Shown in pieces: positions 9,624-19,444 of a stretch of DNA of 64,000 nt. The DNA is taken from NCBI RefSeq assembly GCF_001718695.1, contig NZ_CP013422.1:1116001-1180000 (forward strand). The letters run 5' to 3'. Positions within the stretch are counted from its first letter, which is position 1, and each line of letters opens with the position of its first letter. The notes under the pieces are model-generated. The model saw only the letters and a list, made by a program, of their open reading frames with translations. It searched no databases and was not told where the DNA came from. The translations under genes and the position numbers were made by a program. Source of the DNA: Burkholderia ubonensis. GTDB lineage: Bacteria; Pseudomonadota; Gammaproteobacteria; Burkholderiales; Burkholderiaceae.

Positions 9624-9637
9624 CGCCGCAGCAGCAC

Positions 9638-9696
9638 CCGTGCGGCTCGCCTCCCGCCCCGAGCCGCACGGCAGCCGCTGCGCATCACGCAGCGGC
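9638..9696 (+). terminator. Two tandem hairpins after the ABM gene
   Basis: A perfect 12-bp stem (9638-9649 with 9660-9671, CCGTGCGGCTCG arm) is followed by a perfect 9-bp stem (9674-9682 with 9688-9696, GCCGCTGCG arm). No T-run follows, so termination would be imperfect or factor-assisted. Confidence 0.5.
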
Positions 9697-9766
9697 AATG
9701 ACGACAATAACGCGGCGCAGCAGATCATCCGCGCCGTCTCCCCAATAAACCGGCCCCGGAGGCTGA

Positions 9767-10222
9767 ATGGTCACCCTCAATATCAACGGCGAAAGCCGCA
9801 CGGTCGACGCGCCCGCCGACATGCCGCTGCTCTGGGTGCTGCGCGATCTCGTCGGCCTGACCGGCACGAAATTCGGCTGCGGCATCGCGCAGTGCGGCGC
9901 GTGCACCGTGCATCTCGACGGCGTCGCGGCGCGCGCGTGCGTGCTGCCGGTCGCGGCGGTCGGCGAGCGCAGGATCACGACGATCGAGGCGATCGGCGCG
10001 ACGCCCGCCGGGCGCAAGGTGCAGCAGGCGTGGCGCGAGCTCGACGTCGTGCAGTGCGGCTATTGCCAGTCGGGCCAGGTGATGGCCGCCGCCGCGCTGA
10101 TCGCGTCGAACCCGCACCCGAGCGACGCCGACATCGACGCCGCGATGGCCGGCAACATCTGCCGCTGCGGCACCTACAACCGGGTTCGCGCGGCGATCAA
10201 GCAGGCCGCGAAGGAGGCCTGA
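9767..10222 (+). CDS. (2Fe-2S)-binding subunit of molybdenum aldehyde/isoquinoline oxidoreductase (IorA-like)
   Basis: A 151-residue electron-transfer subunit. The plant-type ferredoxin cluster motif [15 protein letters not shown] starts at about residue 41. The helical second-cluster domain carries CGYCQSGQ at about 97 and CRCGTY at about 131. It passes electrons from the molybdopterin subunit encoded next (1 base gap) to the cytochrome c encoded third. It has no signal peptide of its own. In this enzyme family the small subunit is thought to travel with the Tat-exported large subunit. GGAGG precedes the ATG. Confidence 0.92.
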   Translation: MVTLNINGESRTVDAPADMPLLWVLRDLVGLTGTKFGCGIAQCGACTVHLDGVAARACVLPVAAVGERRITTIEAIGATPAGRKVQQAWRELDVVQCGYCQSGQVMAAAALIASNPHPSDADIDAAMAGNICRCGTYNRVRAAIKQAAKEA

Positions 10223-10223
10223 C

Positions 10224-12443
10224 ATGTCGCGTGGACTGATCGAAGCAGGCCAGGCAGGCGCGGGCGTGTCGCGCCGCACGTTCCTCAAGTTCGGCATGAC
10301 GCTCGGCGCGGCGGCGGGCGGCGGATTGCTGCTCGGCTTCAGCGTGCCGGCGGCGGGCGGCGACGCGCGCCGCTCGGTGATCGGCGGTGATGCGAACGAA
10401 GCGCCGCGCGCCGGCGTGTTCGCGCCGAATGCGTTCGTGCAGATCGACCGCAACGGGCAGGTCACGCTCGTGATGCCGAAGGTCGAGATGGGGCAGGGCG
10501 TCTACACGTCGCTGCCGATGCTGATCGCCGAGGAGCTGGAAGTGCCGCTGTCGAACGTGACGCTCGACCATGCGCCGCCCAACGAGAAGCTGTTCTTCGA
10601 TCCGCTGCTCGGCGGCCAGCTCACCGGCGGCTCGACGTCGATCCGCTATGCGTGGGAGCCGATGCGCCGGGCGGGCGCGACCGCGCGCACGCTGCTCGTC
10701 AGCGCGGCGGCGAAACAGTGGGGCGTCGATCCGGCAGCCTGCCGCGCGGAGAACGGCGAGGTGCAGCACCCGCCGAGCGGACGGCGCGCGTCGTACGGCC
10801 AGCTCGCGGACGCCGCGGCGAAGCTGCCGGTGCCGAAGGACGTCGCGCTGAAAAAGCCCGCGGATTTCAAGCTGGTCGGCAAGCCGGTCAAGCGGCTCGA
10901 TTCGCCGGAGAAGGTCGACGGCACCGCGCAGTTCGGGCTCGACGTGCGGCTGCCGGGCATGTTGGTTGCGGTGATCGTCAACTGCCCGGTGTTCGGCGGC
11001 ACGGTCGCGAGCGTCGACGACGCGGCGGCCAGGCAGATCCGCGGCGTGCGCCGGATCGTGCGCGCGGACAACGCGGTCGCGGTGGTCGGCGACCACACGT
11101 GGGCGGCCAAGCGCGGCGCGTCGGCGCTCGTCGTGAAGTGGAACGAAGGCGCGGGCGCGAAGGTGTCGACGAAGGACATCGCCGCGGATCACGCGCGGGC
11201 GGCGGACAGCAGCAAGGGCGCGGTCGCGCGCAAGGACGGCGACGTCGACCGCGCGTTCGCGAACGCGAAGACGCGCGTCGACGCCGTCTACGAGCAGCCG
11301 TTGCTCGCGCACGCGACCATGGAGCCCGTCAACTGCACGGTGCACGTGCGCCCCGACGGCTGCGAGATCTGGGTCGGCACCCAGGTGCCGACGCGCGCGC
11401 TCGACGCCGTGCAGCCGATCACCGGCTTCCCGCGCGAGAAGATCGTCGTGAACAACCATCTGCTCGGCGGCGGCTTCGGCCGCCGGCTCGAAGTCGACAT
11501 GGTCGCGCAGGCGGTGAAGATCGCGAAGCAGGTGGGCGCGCCCGTGAAGGTCGTGTGGACCCGCGAGGAAGACATCCAGCACGACATGTACCGGCCGTAC
11601 TACTACGACCGGATCTCGGCCGGCCTCGACGCGAACGGCCGGCCGATCGCGTGGCGGCACCGGATCGTCGGCTCGTCGATCCTCGCGCGCTTCGCGCCGC
11701 CCGCGGTGAAGAACGGCGTCGATCCGGACGCGGTCGAGGTCGCGGCCGAGCTGCCGTACGACCTGCCGAACCAGCTCGTCGACTACGTGCGGCAGGAGCC
11801 GCGCCACGTGCCGACGGCGTTCTGGCGCGGCGTCGGGCCGACGCGCGGCACGTTCGTCGTCGAGAGCTTCATCGACGAGCTCGCCGCGCAGGCCAAGACC
11901 GACCCGGTGCAGTATCGCCGCGCGCTGCTCGGCAAGTCGCCGCGCGCACGCAACGTGCTCGACGTCGCGTCGAAGGCCGCGGGCTGGGGCACGCCGCTGC
12001 CGACGGGCCAGGGGCGCGGCGTGTCGGTGATGCACGCGTTCGGCAGCTTCTTCTCGATCGTCGTGGATGTCGCGGTGGACGACGGCGACGTGCAGGTCAA
12101 GCGCGTCGTGTGCGCGGTCGACTGCGGGATGGCCGTGAATCCGGACACGATCGACGCGCAGGTGCAGGGCGGGATCATCTTCGGGATCACGGGCGCGCTG
12201 TACGGCGAGATCACGATCGAGAACGGCCGCGTCGCGCAGAGCAACTTCACCGACTACCGGATGCTGCGGATCAACGAGACGCCGCCGATCGACGTGCACA
12301 TCGTGAAAAGCGGCGAAGCGCCGGGCGGGATCGGCGAGCCCGGCACCGCGGCGCTCGCGGCCGCGCTGACGAACGCGATCTTCGCCGCGACCGGCAAGCG
12401 CGTGCGCAAGCTGCCGGTCGGCAACCAGCTGAAGACGGCTTGA
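10224..12443 (+). CDS. Molybdopterin-binding large subunit, isoquinoline 1-oxidoreductase beta / aldehyde dehydrogenase, Tat-exported
   Basis: A 739-residue catalytic subunit of the xanthine-oxidase family in its IorB/AldH-type layout. A twin-arginine signal (SRRTFLKFG, about residues 16-24, then a Gly/Ala-rich hydrophobic stretch) sends the folded enzyme to the periplasmic side. Cofactor-contact motifs include MGQGVYT at about 89 and GGGFGRRLEVD at about 413-423. The catalytic glutamate lies in GEPGTAALAAAL at about 704. With the 2Fe-2S and triheme cytochrome subunits this resembles membrane-bound aldehyde dehydrogenases (AldFGH type) of acetic acid bacteria. The physiological substrate, aldehyde or N-heterocycle, cannot be decided from sequence. 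Confidence 0.92.
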   Translation: MSRGLIEAGQAGAGVSRRTFLKFGMTLGAAAGGGLLLGFSVPAAGGDARRSVIGGDANEAPRAGVFAPNAFVQIDRNGQVTLVMPKVEMGQGVYTSLPMLIAEELEVPLSNVTLDHAPPNEKLFFDPLLGGQLTGGSTSIRYAWEPMRRAGATARTLLVSAAAKQWGVDPAACRAENGEVQHPPSGRRASYGQLADAAAKLPVPKDVALKKPADFKLVGKPVKRLDSPEKVDGTAQFGLDVRLPGMLVAVIVNCPVFGGTVASVDDAAARQIRGVRRIVRADNAVAVVGDHTWAAKRGASALVVKWNEGAGAKVSTKDIAADHARAADSSKGAVARKDGDVDRAFANAKTRVDAVYEQPLLAHATMEPVNCTVHVRPDGCEIWVGTQVPTRALDAVQPITGFPREKIVVNNHLLGGGFGRRLEVDMVAQAVKIAKQVGAPVKVVWTREEDIQHDMYRPYYYDRISAGLDANGRPIAWRHRIVGSSILARFAPPAVKNGVDPDAVEVAAELPYDLPNQLVDYVRQEPRHVPTAFWRGVGPTRGTFVVESFIDELAAQAKTDPVQYRRALLGKSPRARNVLDVASKAAGWGTPLPTGQGRGVSVMHAFGSFFSIVVDVAVDDGDVQVKRVVCAVDCGMAVNPDTIDAQVQGGIIFGITGALYGEITIENGRVAQSNFTDYRMLRINETPPIDVHIVKSGEAPGGIGEPGTAALAAALTNAIFAATGKRVRKLPVGNQLKTA

Positions 12444-12457
12444 CGGGAGAACGAACC

Positions 12458-13765
12458 ATGCAAAATCTGTCTCTGAATCCCGTGAATCGTGCCGTGCGCA
12501 TGCTCGGTGCGTCGCTGCTGGCGCTTGCCGCGCTGACGCCGTTCGCGGCGCGCGCCGCGCCGGCCGACAGCGCGCTCGTCGCGCGCGGCGCGTATCTGGC
12601 GAAGGCGGGCGACTGCGTGGCCTGCCACACCGCGCCGCACGGTGCGCCGTTCGCCGGCGGCCTGAAGATGGACACGCCGATGGGCGCGATCTACACGACC
12701 AACATCACGCCCGACCCGGACACGGGCATCGGCCGCTACTCGGAGGCGCACTTCGCACGCGCGCTGCGCGCGGGCGTCGCGAAGGACGGCCACCACCTGT
12801 ATCCGGCGATGCCGTATCCGTCGTACGCGAAGCTGAAGGACGACGACGTGAAGGCGCTCTATGCGTATTTCATGAACGGCGTCGAGCCCGTGAAGCAGCC
12901 GAACCGCGCGTCCGACATCCCGTGGCCGCTGAACCTGCGCTGGCCGCTCAAGCTGTGGAACGCGGTGTTCCTCGACACGGCCGCCTATGCGGACAAGCCG
13001 GGCAAGGACGCGATGTGGAATCGCGGCGCGTATCTCGTGCAGGGGCTCGGACACTGCGGGTCGTGCCACACGCCGCGCGGCGTCGGGTTCCAGGAGAAGG
13101 CGCTCGACGAGGGCGGCGCGGCGTTCCTGTCGGGCGCGCCGATCGACAACTGGTTCGCGTCGAACCTGACGGGCGAGCACAACACGGGGCTCGGCCGCTG
13201 GAGCGAGGCGGACGTCGCGCAGTTCCTGAAGACCGGCGCGAACCGGCATGCGACCGCGTTCGGCTCGATGGTGAGCGTGATCAACCACAGCACGCAGGCG
13301 CTCACCGACGAGGACCTGACGGCGATGGCCCGCTACCTGAAGTCGCTGCCGGCGGCGGGCGGGAACGGCGCGCCGCCGTACCGCTACGACCCGAAGGCGA
13401 CCCAGGTCGCGCTGGGCCGGCCGGCGAGCGATCCGGGCGCGAAGGTGTATAACGCTTACTGCCTGCATTGCCACGGCGTCGACGGACGCGGCTACGCGCC
13501 GCTGCTGTCGCCGCTCGCCGGCAATCCGAACCTGCTGGAGCAGGATGCGGCGTCGCTGATCAACGTGACGCTGAACGGCAGCGAGACGCTGGTGATCGAC
13601 GGCGTGCCGTCCGCGTACCCGATGCCGGCGTTCTCGAACGTGCTGACCGACCGGCAGATCGCCGACGTGCTGACGTTCATGCGCGCCGGCTGGAACAACG
13701 GCGCGCCGGCCGTGCAGGCGGCGGATGTCGCGAAGCTCCGCAAGGCGACCCAGGCGGCGCGTTGA
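12458..13765 (+). CDS. Triheme cytochrome c subunit of the molybdenum oxidoreductase
   Basis: A 435-residue periplasmic/membrane-attached cytochrome. A Sec signal peptide (cleavage near AARAA, about residue 33) is followed by three heme-binding motifs, CVACH at about 53, CGSCH at about 200 and CLHCH at about 335. This matches the three-heme subunit of alcohol and aldehyde dehydrogenase complexes that deliver electrons to ubiquinone. Start 14 bases after the large subunit, with a GGGAG ribosome-binding site. It is the last gene before an intrinsic terminator, so the core operon is three genes (9767-13765). Confidence 0.92.
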   Translation: MQNLSLNPVNRAVRMLGASLLALAALTPFAARAAPADSALVARGAYLAKAGDCVACHTAPHGAPFAGGLKMDTPMGAIYTTNITPDPDTGIGRYSEAHFARALRAGVAKDGHHLYPAMPYPSYAKLKDDDVKALYAYFMNGVEPVKQPNRASDIPWPLNLRWPLKLWNAVFLDTAAYADKPGKDAMWNRGAYLVQGLGHCGSCHTPRGVGFQEKALDEGGAAFLSGAPIDNWFASNLTGEHNTGLGRWSEADVAQFLKTGANRHATAFGSMVSVINHSTQALTDEDLTAMARYLKSLPAAGGNGAPPYRYDPKATQVALGRPASDPGAKVYNAYCLHCHGVDGRGYAPLLSPLAGNPNLLEQDAASLINVTLNGSETLVIDGVPSAYPMPAFSNVLTDRQIADVLTFMRAGWNNGAPAVQAADVAKLRKATQAAR

Positions 13766-13791
13766 GCGCGCGGGTCGGACTTCGGCTAACC

Positions 13792-13827
13792 GGTGCGCGC
13801 TCGTTCGCGAGGCGGCGCACCTTTTTT
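13792..13827 (+). terminator. Intrinsic terminator after the cytochrome c gene
   Basis: Stem GGTGCGC/GCGCACC (13792-13798 with 13815-13821) with an inner CTCG-TTCG-CGAG stem-loop, followed directly by six T (13822-13827). It lies 26 bases after the cytochrome stop and 24 before the aldehyde dehydrogenase start, separating the two units. Confidence 0.78.
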
Positions 13828-13829
13828 GA

Positions 13830-15296
<1,467 letters not shown>

Positions 15297-15314
15297 TGGT
15301 CAGGTGATGCCGTG

Positions 15315-15341
15315 CGCGCGCCGCGTTTCGCGCGGCGCGCG
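15315..15341 (+). terminator. GC hairpin after aldehyde dehydrogenase
   Basis: Stem GCGCGCCGCG/CGCGGCGCGC (15316-15325 with 15331-15340, extended by one pair) with loop TTTCG, 19 bases after the stop. There is no T-run, so it is a possible rather than certain terminator. Confidence 0.4.
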
Positions 15342-15379
15342 GTTGAGGGGTGGTTGGTGGTGCTGGGTTTGAGTTGCCT

Positions 15380-15690
15380 ATTTTAGACTTTACATAACGT
15401 GAATTATCAATCTGAGCGATGTAGTAGCTTTTTAGAAATGTCGTGTTCTAGCCATTTAGAAATGTCCGCTTTCGGGCGCGTAAGCTGTCCGGCTGCCGAT
15501 TTCCCGGCGCCGGAGGCTGCGATGGCTGCAACGGAGCGGATCTCGATGACGATGCGCGAACTGGACCGATTCAAGATCATTCAGGACGTAACGGCGAGCT
15601 CAAGCCGTGGCGTGCAGCCGAACGGCTGGAATTGACGAGCCGGCAGATCCGGCGACGGGTCGGCCGATTGCGTGATCACGGGCCGCCACG
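15380..15690 (+). mobile_element. Decayed insertion-sequence left end with transposase fragment (ISNCY-like)
   Basis: A reading frame from about 15399 gives MTMRELDRFKIIQDV (from 15546), then a frame change at about 15590 continues as GELKPWRAAERLELTSRQ and on to RLRDHGP near 15683. Together these form the N-terminal helix-turn-helix of an ISNCY/IS1202-type transposase. The rest of the element is missing; the sequence abuts the 3' end of the LysE gene. Upstream lie two copies of TTTAGAAATGTC (15431-15442 and 15455-15466), likely transposase-binding repeats of the IS end. Local AT content is higher than in the flanks. Family assignment is from memory of the protein motif. Confidence 0.6.
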
Positions 15691-16332
15691 TCACTGCCAG
15701 GCGATCGAACGAATGAAGCCCGCCGCGAGCACGCAGTAGAACAGTCCGCAGAAAAGGCCGAACGGCTTTCGCGTGCGCGCGAAGAACGGCCCCGCCGAAT
15801 GCGACGAAAACGCGAGCGCATACGTCGTGAACACGATGAAGCCGAGCGTCGCGCAGCCGGCGACGAGCACGAAGCTCGTCCACGCCGACGCGTTCGCCGA
15901 CAGCCCCAGCGTCGTCACGGTCAGCCACGACAGGATCGCCTTCGGGTTGGTCAGGTGGATGCCGAGCCCCTGCAGATAGAACCTCGCCAGGCTGCCGCGC
16001 CGCGCCTGCGCATCGGCCTTCAGCGGATCGCGCGGCGAGTACGCGGCGCGCACCGCCTTGTACGCGAGCCACAGCAGGTAGCCTGCGCCGAGGATCTTGA
16101 GCCACATGAGCAGCACACCGGACGACAGCAGCATCGCGGACACGCCGGCCGCTGCCGTCACGCCCCAGCAGAGCGAGCCGGACATCACGCCGGCGGCCAT
16201 CGCCAGGCCGGGCGTGCGCCCGTGGTTCAGCGACACGTTCGCGATCGACAGGTTGGCCGGCCCCGGCGTTGCCGTGCCGATCAGGTAGACGGCGAACGCG
16301 ACGCCGAAGCCGGAGAAGTGGGCGAGGTTCAT
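15691..16332 (-). CDS. LysE/RhtB-family amino-acid exporter
   Basis: A 213-residue inner-membrane protein with about six membrane segments. The family signature near the N-terminus is clear (VYLIGTATPGPANLSIANVS, about residues 15-34) and the second half has the TNPKAILSWLTVTT motif at about 127. Members export amino acids or related metabolites. The gene is divergent from a MocR-type regulator 518 bases away, a common pairing in which the regulator senses an amino compound and controls the exporter. Its 3' end abuts an IS fragment. The substrate is unknown. Confidence 0.85.
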   Translation of the reverse strand: MNLAHFSGFGVAFAVYLIGTATPGPANLSIANVSLNHGRTPGLAMAAGVMSGSLCWGVTAAAGVSAMLLSSGVLLMWLKILGAGYLLWLAYKAVRAAYSPRDPLKADAQARRGSLARFYLQGLGIHLTNPKAILSWLTVTTLGLSANASAWTSFVLVAGCATLGFIVFTTYALAFSSHSAGPFFARTRKPFGLFCGLFYCVLAAGFIRSIAWQ

Positions 16333-16794
16333 CTAAGGGTCCTTGTGCTCATCGCCACGCGCGGCCGTTCCGCTGCGCGCCGCCGTGCTCGTGTGAAACA
16401 ACCGTGATCGAGTTTTCTTCCCGTCGGAAATCCACCTCCGCGGCTCACGCCGCCCTTACAGGCGCTCGTCCCGGCGTTCTCGGTCGAGACAGCGCACGGC
16501 CCGATGACAGGCCGAACCGATGCGGAGCGGCGGCGTCGCGCCCTCCTTCACGACCACGCCGTGCAGTGCCGGCACCCGCGAGACGACCAGCGGCACGCTC
16601 ATCGCGACGTTGAAAACATGGGTGTTACCGAGGCGCATGGGCGTACCGCCTTTTCCATTCGGAACAGCCCGATTTCGCGCATGTGATCGCCCTAGCCGCT
16701 ACGGTTCGACAGCGGCCCCACCGAACGCCTGCGGTAGCGATTATTCGACTAGAATCCGCTCACCGGAATGAACACAACCAAACAATCACTATCA
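16333..16794. other. Intergenic region between LysE and MocR genes
   Basis: Contains no convincing gene. A minus-strand reading frame at 16456-16638 (60 codons, MRLGNTHVFNVAMSVPLVV) has codon usage like real genes in this genome but no recognised family, and could be the remnant of a lost gene. Promoters for both flanking genes must lie here. Confidence 0.4.
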
Positions 16795-16824
16795 AAGTGT
16801 TCGGGCATTTCGCCGAACACTTTG
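16795..16824. promoter_or_regulatory. 11-bp inverted repeat before mocR
   Basis: AAAGTGTTCGG and CCGAACACTTT (16795-16805, 16814-16824) are a perfect inverted repeat around an 8-base centre, ending 26 bases before the MocR start codon. There is no T-run, so an operator or leader hairpin is more likely than a terminator. Confidence 0.6.
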
Positions 16825-16850
16825 CCCGCCCTTCCTGACGATGGTGTCAA

Positions 16851-18260
16851 ATGAAACTCGCGCTCGACACGACGACCGGCGTTCCGCTGACCGAACAGCT
16901 GGCCGACCAGATCGAACGGATGATCCGTTCGCAGCAATTGCGCGGCGGCGTGAAACTGCCGTCGATCCGCAAGATGGCGGCCGATCAGCAGATCAGCCGC
17001 TTCCCGGTCATCGAGGCATACGATCTGCTCGCTGCCCGCGGCCTGATCCGGCCGCGCCACGGCTCCGGCTTCTACGTGGCCGACCGGCTCGACCGCAGCG
17101 CGCCGGTCGGCGGCACGGATCCGCAGATCGCCGAGGAAGAATCCGGCCACATCCTCGAGCAATTCGCGTCGACCGACGATCGCCTCAAGCTGTCGAGCGG
17201 CTTCATGCCGGCTGCGTGGCGCGACGTCGACGGCATCGCCCAGGCCATACGGCACGTCGTGCGCAGCGACGCGGCGAGCCTGGTCGACTATGCGCAGCCG
17301 CAAGGTGACCCGCTGCTGCGGCAGTACCTGAGCGGGTATCTCGCGCCACTCGGCATCCACGCGCAGCCGCAGCAGATTCTCGTCACGCACAGCGCGAGCC
17401 ACGCGCTCGATCTCGTCGTGCGCCTGATGCTGAAGCCGGGCGACACGGTATTCGTCGAGGATCCCGGTTACTTCAACCTGTTCGGGCTGCTGAAGCTGCA
17501 CGGCGTGAAGCTCGTCGGTGTGCCGCGCCGCGCGACGGGGCCCGACGTCGAGATCACCGAGGCGCTGCTGCGCGAACATCGTCCGAAGCTGTTCTTCGTC
17601 AATACCGCGTTCCACAACCCGACTGCGACGAACATTGCACCGCCGATCATGTTCCGGCTGCTGCGGCTCGCGCACCAGCATGGCTTCACGATCGTCGAGG
17701 ACGATGTCTACGGCGATTTCGAGGCGACGCCGTCGCAGCGGCTCGCGACGCTCGACCAGTTCGAACGCGTGATCTATGTCGGCGGGTTCTCGAAGACGCT
17801 GTCGTCGTCGCTGCGGGTCGGCTACCTGGCCGCGCGACCCGACCTGATCAAGCATCTCATCGACCTGAAGGCCCTCACCAGCATGGGCGGCGCGCGGATC
17901 GTGGAAAGCATCGTCGCGCTGCTGCTCGAGCGCGGCACGCACCGCAAGCACCTGGAGCGGCTGCGCCGGCGCCTCGCGCAGGCGTCGGCGCACACGGTCG
18001 CGCGATTGCGGCAGGCGGGCTGGCAGGTGTACGCGCAACCGAACGGCGGGATGTTCGTGTGGGCATGCGTGCCGGGCGTCGACGATTCCGCGCGTCTCGT
18101 CGAACTCGCGCGCACGCTCGGGCTCGATCTCGCGCCGGGGCGCGACTACCGGCCGAACGGCGACGCCACGCCGTGGGTCCGCCTCAACGTGGCGGCGGCG
18201 AGCGATCCGCAGGCGGCGCCGTTCATCGACGCGGCCCCCGGCCTCGCTCGAGACACGTGA
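16851..18260 (+). CDS. MocR/PdxR-type transcriptional regulator (GntR HTH + aminotransferase domain)
   Basis: A 469-residue regulator. A GntR winged helix occupies about residues 1-75 (PLTEQLADQIERMIRSQQLR, RPRHGSGFYVADR). A fold-type I aminotransferase-like domain follows at about 110-460, with the pyridoxal-phosphate lysine in GGFSKTLSSSLRVGY at about 314. Such proteins use the PLP domain to sense amines or PLP itself rather than as an enzyme. It is divergent from the LysE exporter and a palindrome lies directly upstream, so autoregulation and control of the exporter are the natural reading. Confidence 0.9.
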   Translation: MKLALDTTTGVPLTEQLADQIERMIRSQQLRGGVKLPSIRKMAADQQISRFPVIEAYDLLAARGLIRPRHGSGFYVADRLDRSAPVGGTDPQIAEEESGHILEQFASTDDRLKLSSGFMPAAWRDVDGIAQAIRHVVRSDAASLVDYAQPQGDPLLRQYLSGYLAPLGIHAQPQQILVTHSASHALDLVVRLMLKPGDTVFVEDPGYFNLFGLLKLHGVKLVGVPRRATGPDVEITEALLREHRPKLFFVNTAFHNPTATNIAPPIMFRLLRLAHQHGFTIVEDDVYGDFEATPSQRLATLDQFERVIYVGGFSKTLSSSLRVGYLAARPDLIKHLIDLKALTSMGGARIVESIVALLLERGTHRKHLERLRRRLAQASAHTVARLRQAGWQVYAQPNGGMFVWACVPGVDDSARLVELARTLGLDLAPGRDYRPNGDATPWVRLNVAAASDPQAAPFIDAAPGLARDT

Positions 18261-18556
18261 CGGACCGTCTTGCGCGGATGTGATGCGATGCAAACGCGGC
18301 CGGCTTCCGACGGCCGCGCCGGTCGCGGACGGCCGGTCAGCTGCGCGACAACACGTCGTCATTTGCGGGTCCGTGCGATCGACGATACGTCGCTGCCGAT
18401 TTCGCCGCCGGACTTCAGAATGCATGACCCGACGCCGTCGTCGCCGTTTCGCGCAAGCCGATGTGACCAGCTCGGCCGTGTTGCCGGTGACCGGCGAGGT
18501 TCCCAACCATGCGCTAACGCCGGCGCAGCGAACGCCCCCGCTCGGACCGCTGCGTA

Positions 18557-19444
18557 TCAGTGCGCGATGCCCCAGCGGCGCACCGTCAGCCGCTCGAGCG
18601 TATCGAACACGAGATGCTCGACGAGCAACCCGATCACGATCACCGCCGCGAGCCCCGCGAACACGCGATCCGTATACAGCTCGTTGCGACTCTGGAAGAT
18701 GTACCAGCCGAGCCCGCCCTGCCCCGCGCTCGCGCCGAACACGAGTTCCGCGGCGATCAGCGTGCGCCACGCGAACGCCCAGCCGACACGCAATCCCGCG
18801 AGAATCGACGGCAGCGCGGCCGGCACGAGGATCAGCGCGACCTGCCTCAGCCCCGTGAGCCCGTAGTTGCGGCCGGCCATCCGCAGCGTCGCGGGCACGC
18901 CGAGAAAACCCGTGTACATGTTCAGCGCGAGCGGCCACAGCACCGCGTGCACGAGCACGAACAGCAGGCTGCCGGTGCCGAGGCCGAACCACAGCAACGC
19001 GATCGGCAGCAGCGCGATCGACGGCAGCGGGTTGAACATCGACGTCAGCATCGACAGCAGGTCGCGGCCGATGCGCGTCGACACGGCAACCGACGTCAGC
19101 GCGAACGCGAGCACGACGCCGAGCGCATAGCCGCGCAGCAGCACCGACAGCGAGATGCCGGTCTTCACGAGCAGCTCGCCCGACGCGATGCCCTGCACGA
19201 ACGCGACGAACGTCGCGCCGAAGGTCGGCACGAGCAGGTCGTTGGCGACGAGCCGCGCGGTGAGCTCCCATGCGCCGATCAGCACCAGCGCGATCAGCGC
19301 GCGGCGAAACCAGCCGGCGTCCAGCACGCGCCGCGCGAGCGGCACGGGAACCGCGCGTTCGACGTCGAGCGGCGCCTGCAGCGGCAGTTCGTATTCCGCG
19401 CGCACCGGCGGCAGCGGCGGCAGAGTCGGATGCGGCGTGCTCAT
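18557..19444 (-). CDS. Taurine/sulfonate-type ABC transporter permease (TauC/SsuC-like)
   Basis: A 295-residue inner-membrane permease of the nitrate/sulfonate/taurine family. After a proline-rich cytoplasmic N-terminus there are about six membrane segments. The region WFGLGTGSLLFVLVHAVLWP at about 160 and the coupling loop ATLRMAGRNYGLTGLRQVAL at about 190 are characteristic. Its ATG (19442-19444) overlaps the stop of the ATPase gene by 4 bases (ATGA). It is the last gene of a minus-strand operon that begins with a TauD-like dioxygenase at 22518, which points to taurine or another sulfonate as substrate. Confidence 0.9.
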   Translation of the reverse strand: MSTPHPTLPPLPPVRAEYELPLQAPLDVERAVPVPLARRVLDAGWFRRALIALVLIGAWELTARLVANDLLVPTFGATFVAFVQGIASGELLVKTGISLSVLLRGYALGVVLAFALTSVAVSTRIGRDLLSMLTSMFNPLPSIALLPIALLWFGLGTGSLLFVLVHAVLWPLALNMYTGFLGVPATLRMAGRNYGLTGLRQVALILVPAALPSILAGLRVGWAFAWRTLIAAELVFGASAGQGGLGWYIFQSRNELYTDRVFAGLAAVIVIGLLVEHLVFDTLERLTVRRWGIAH

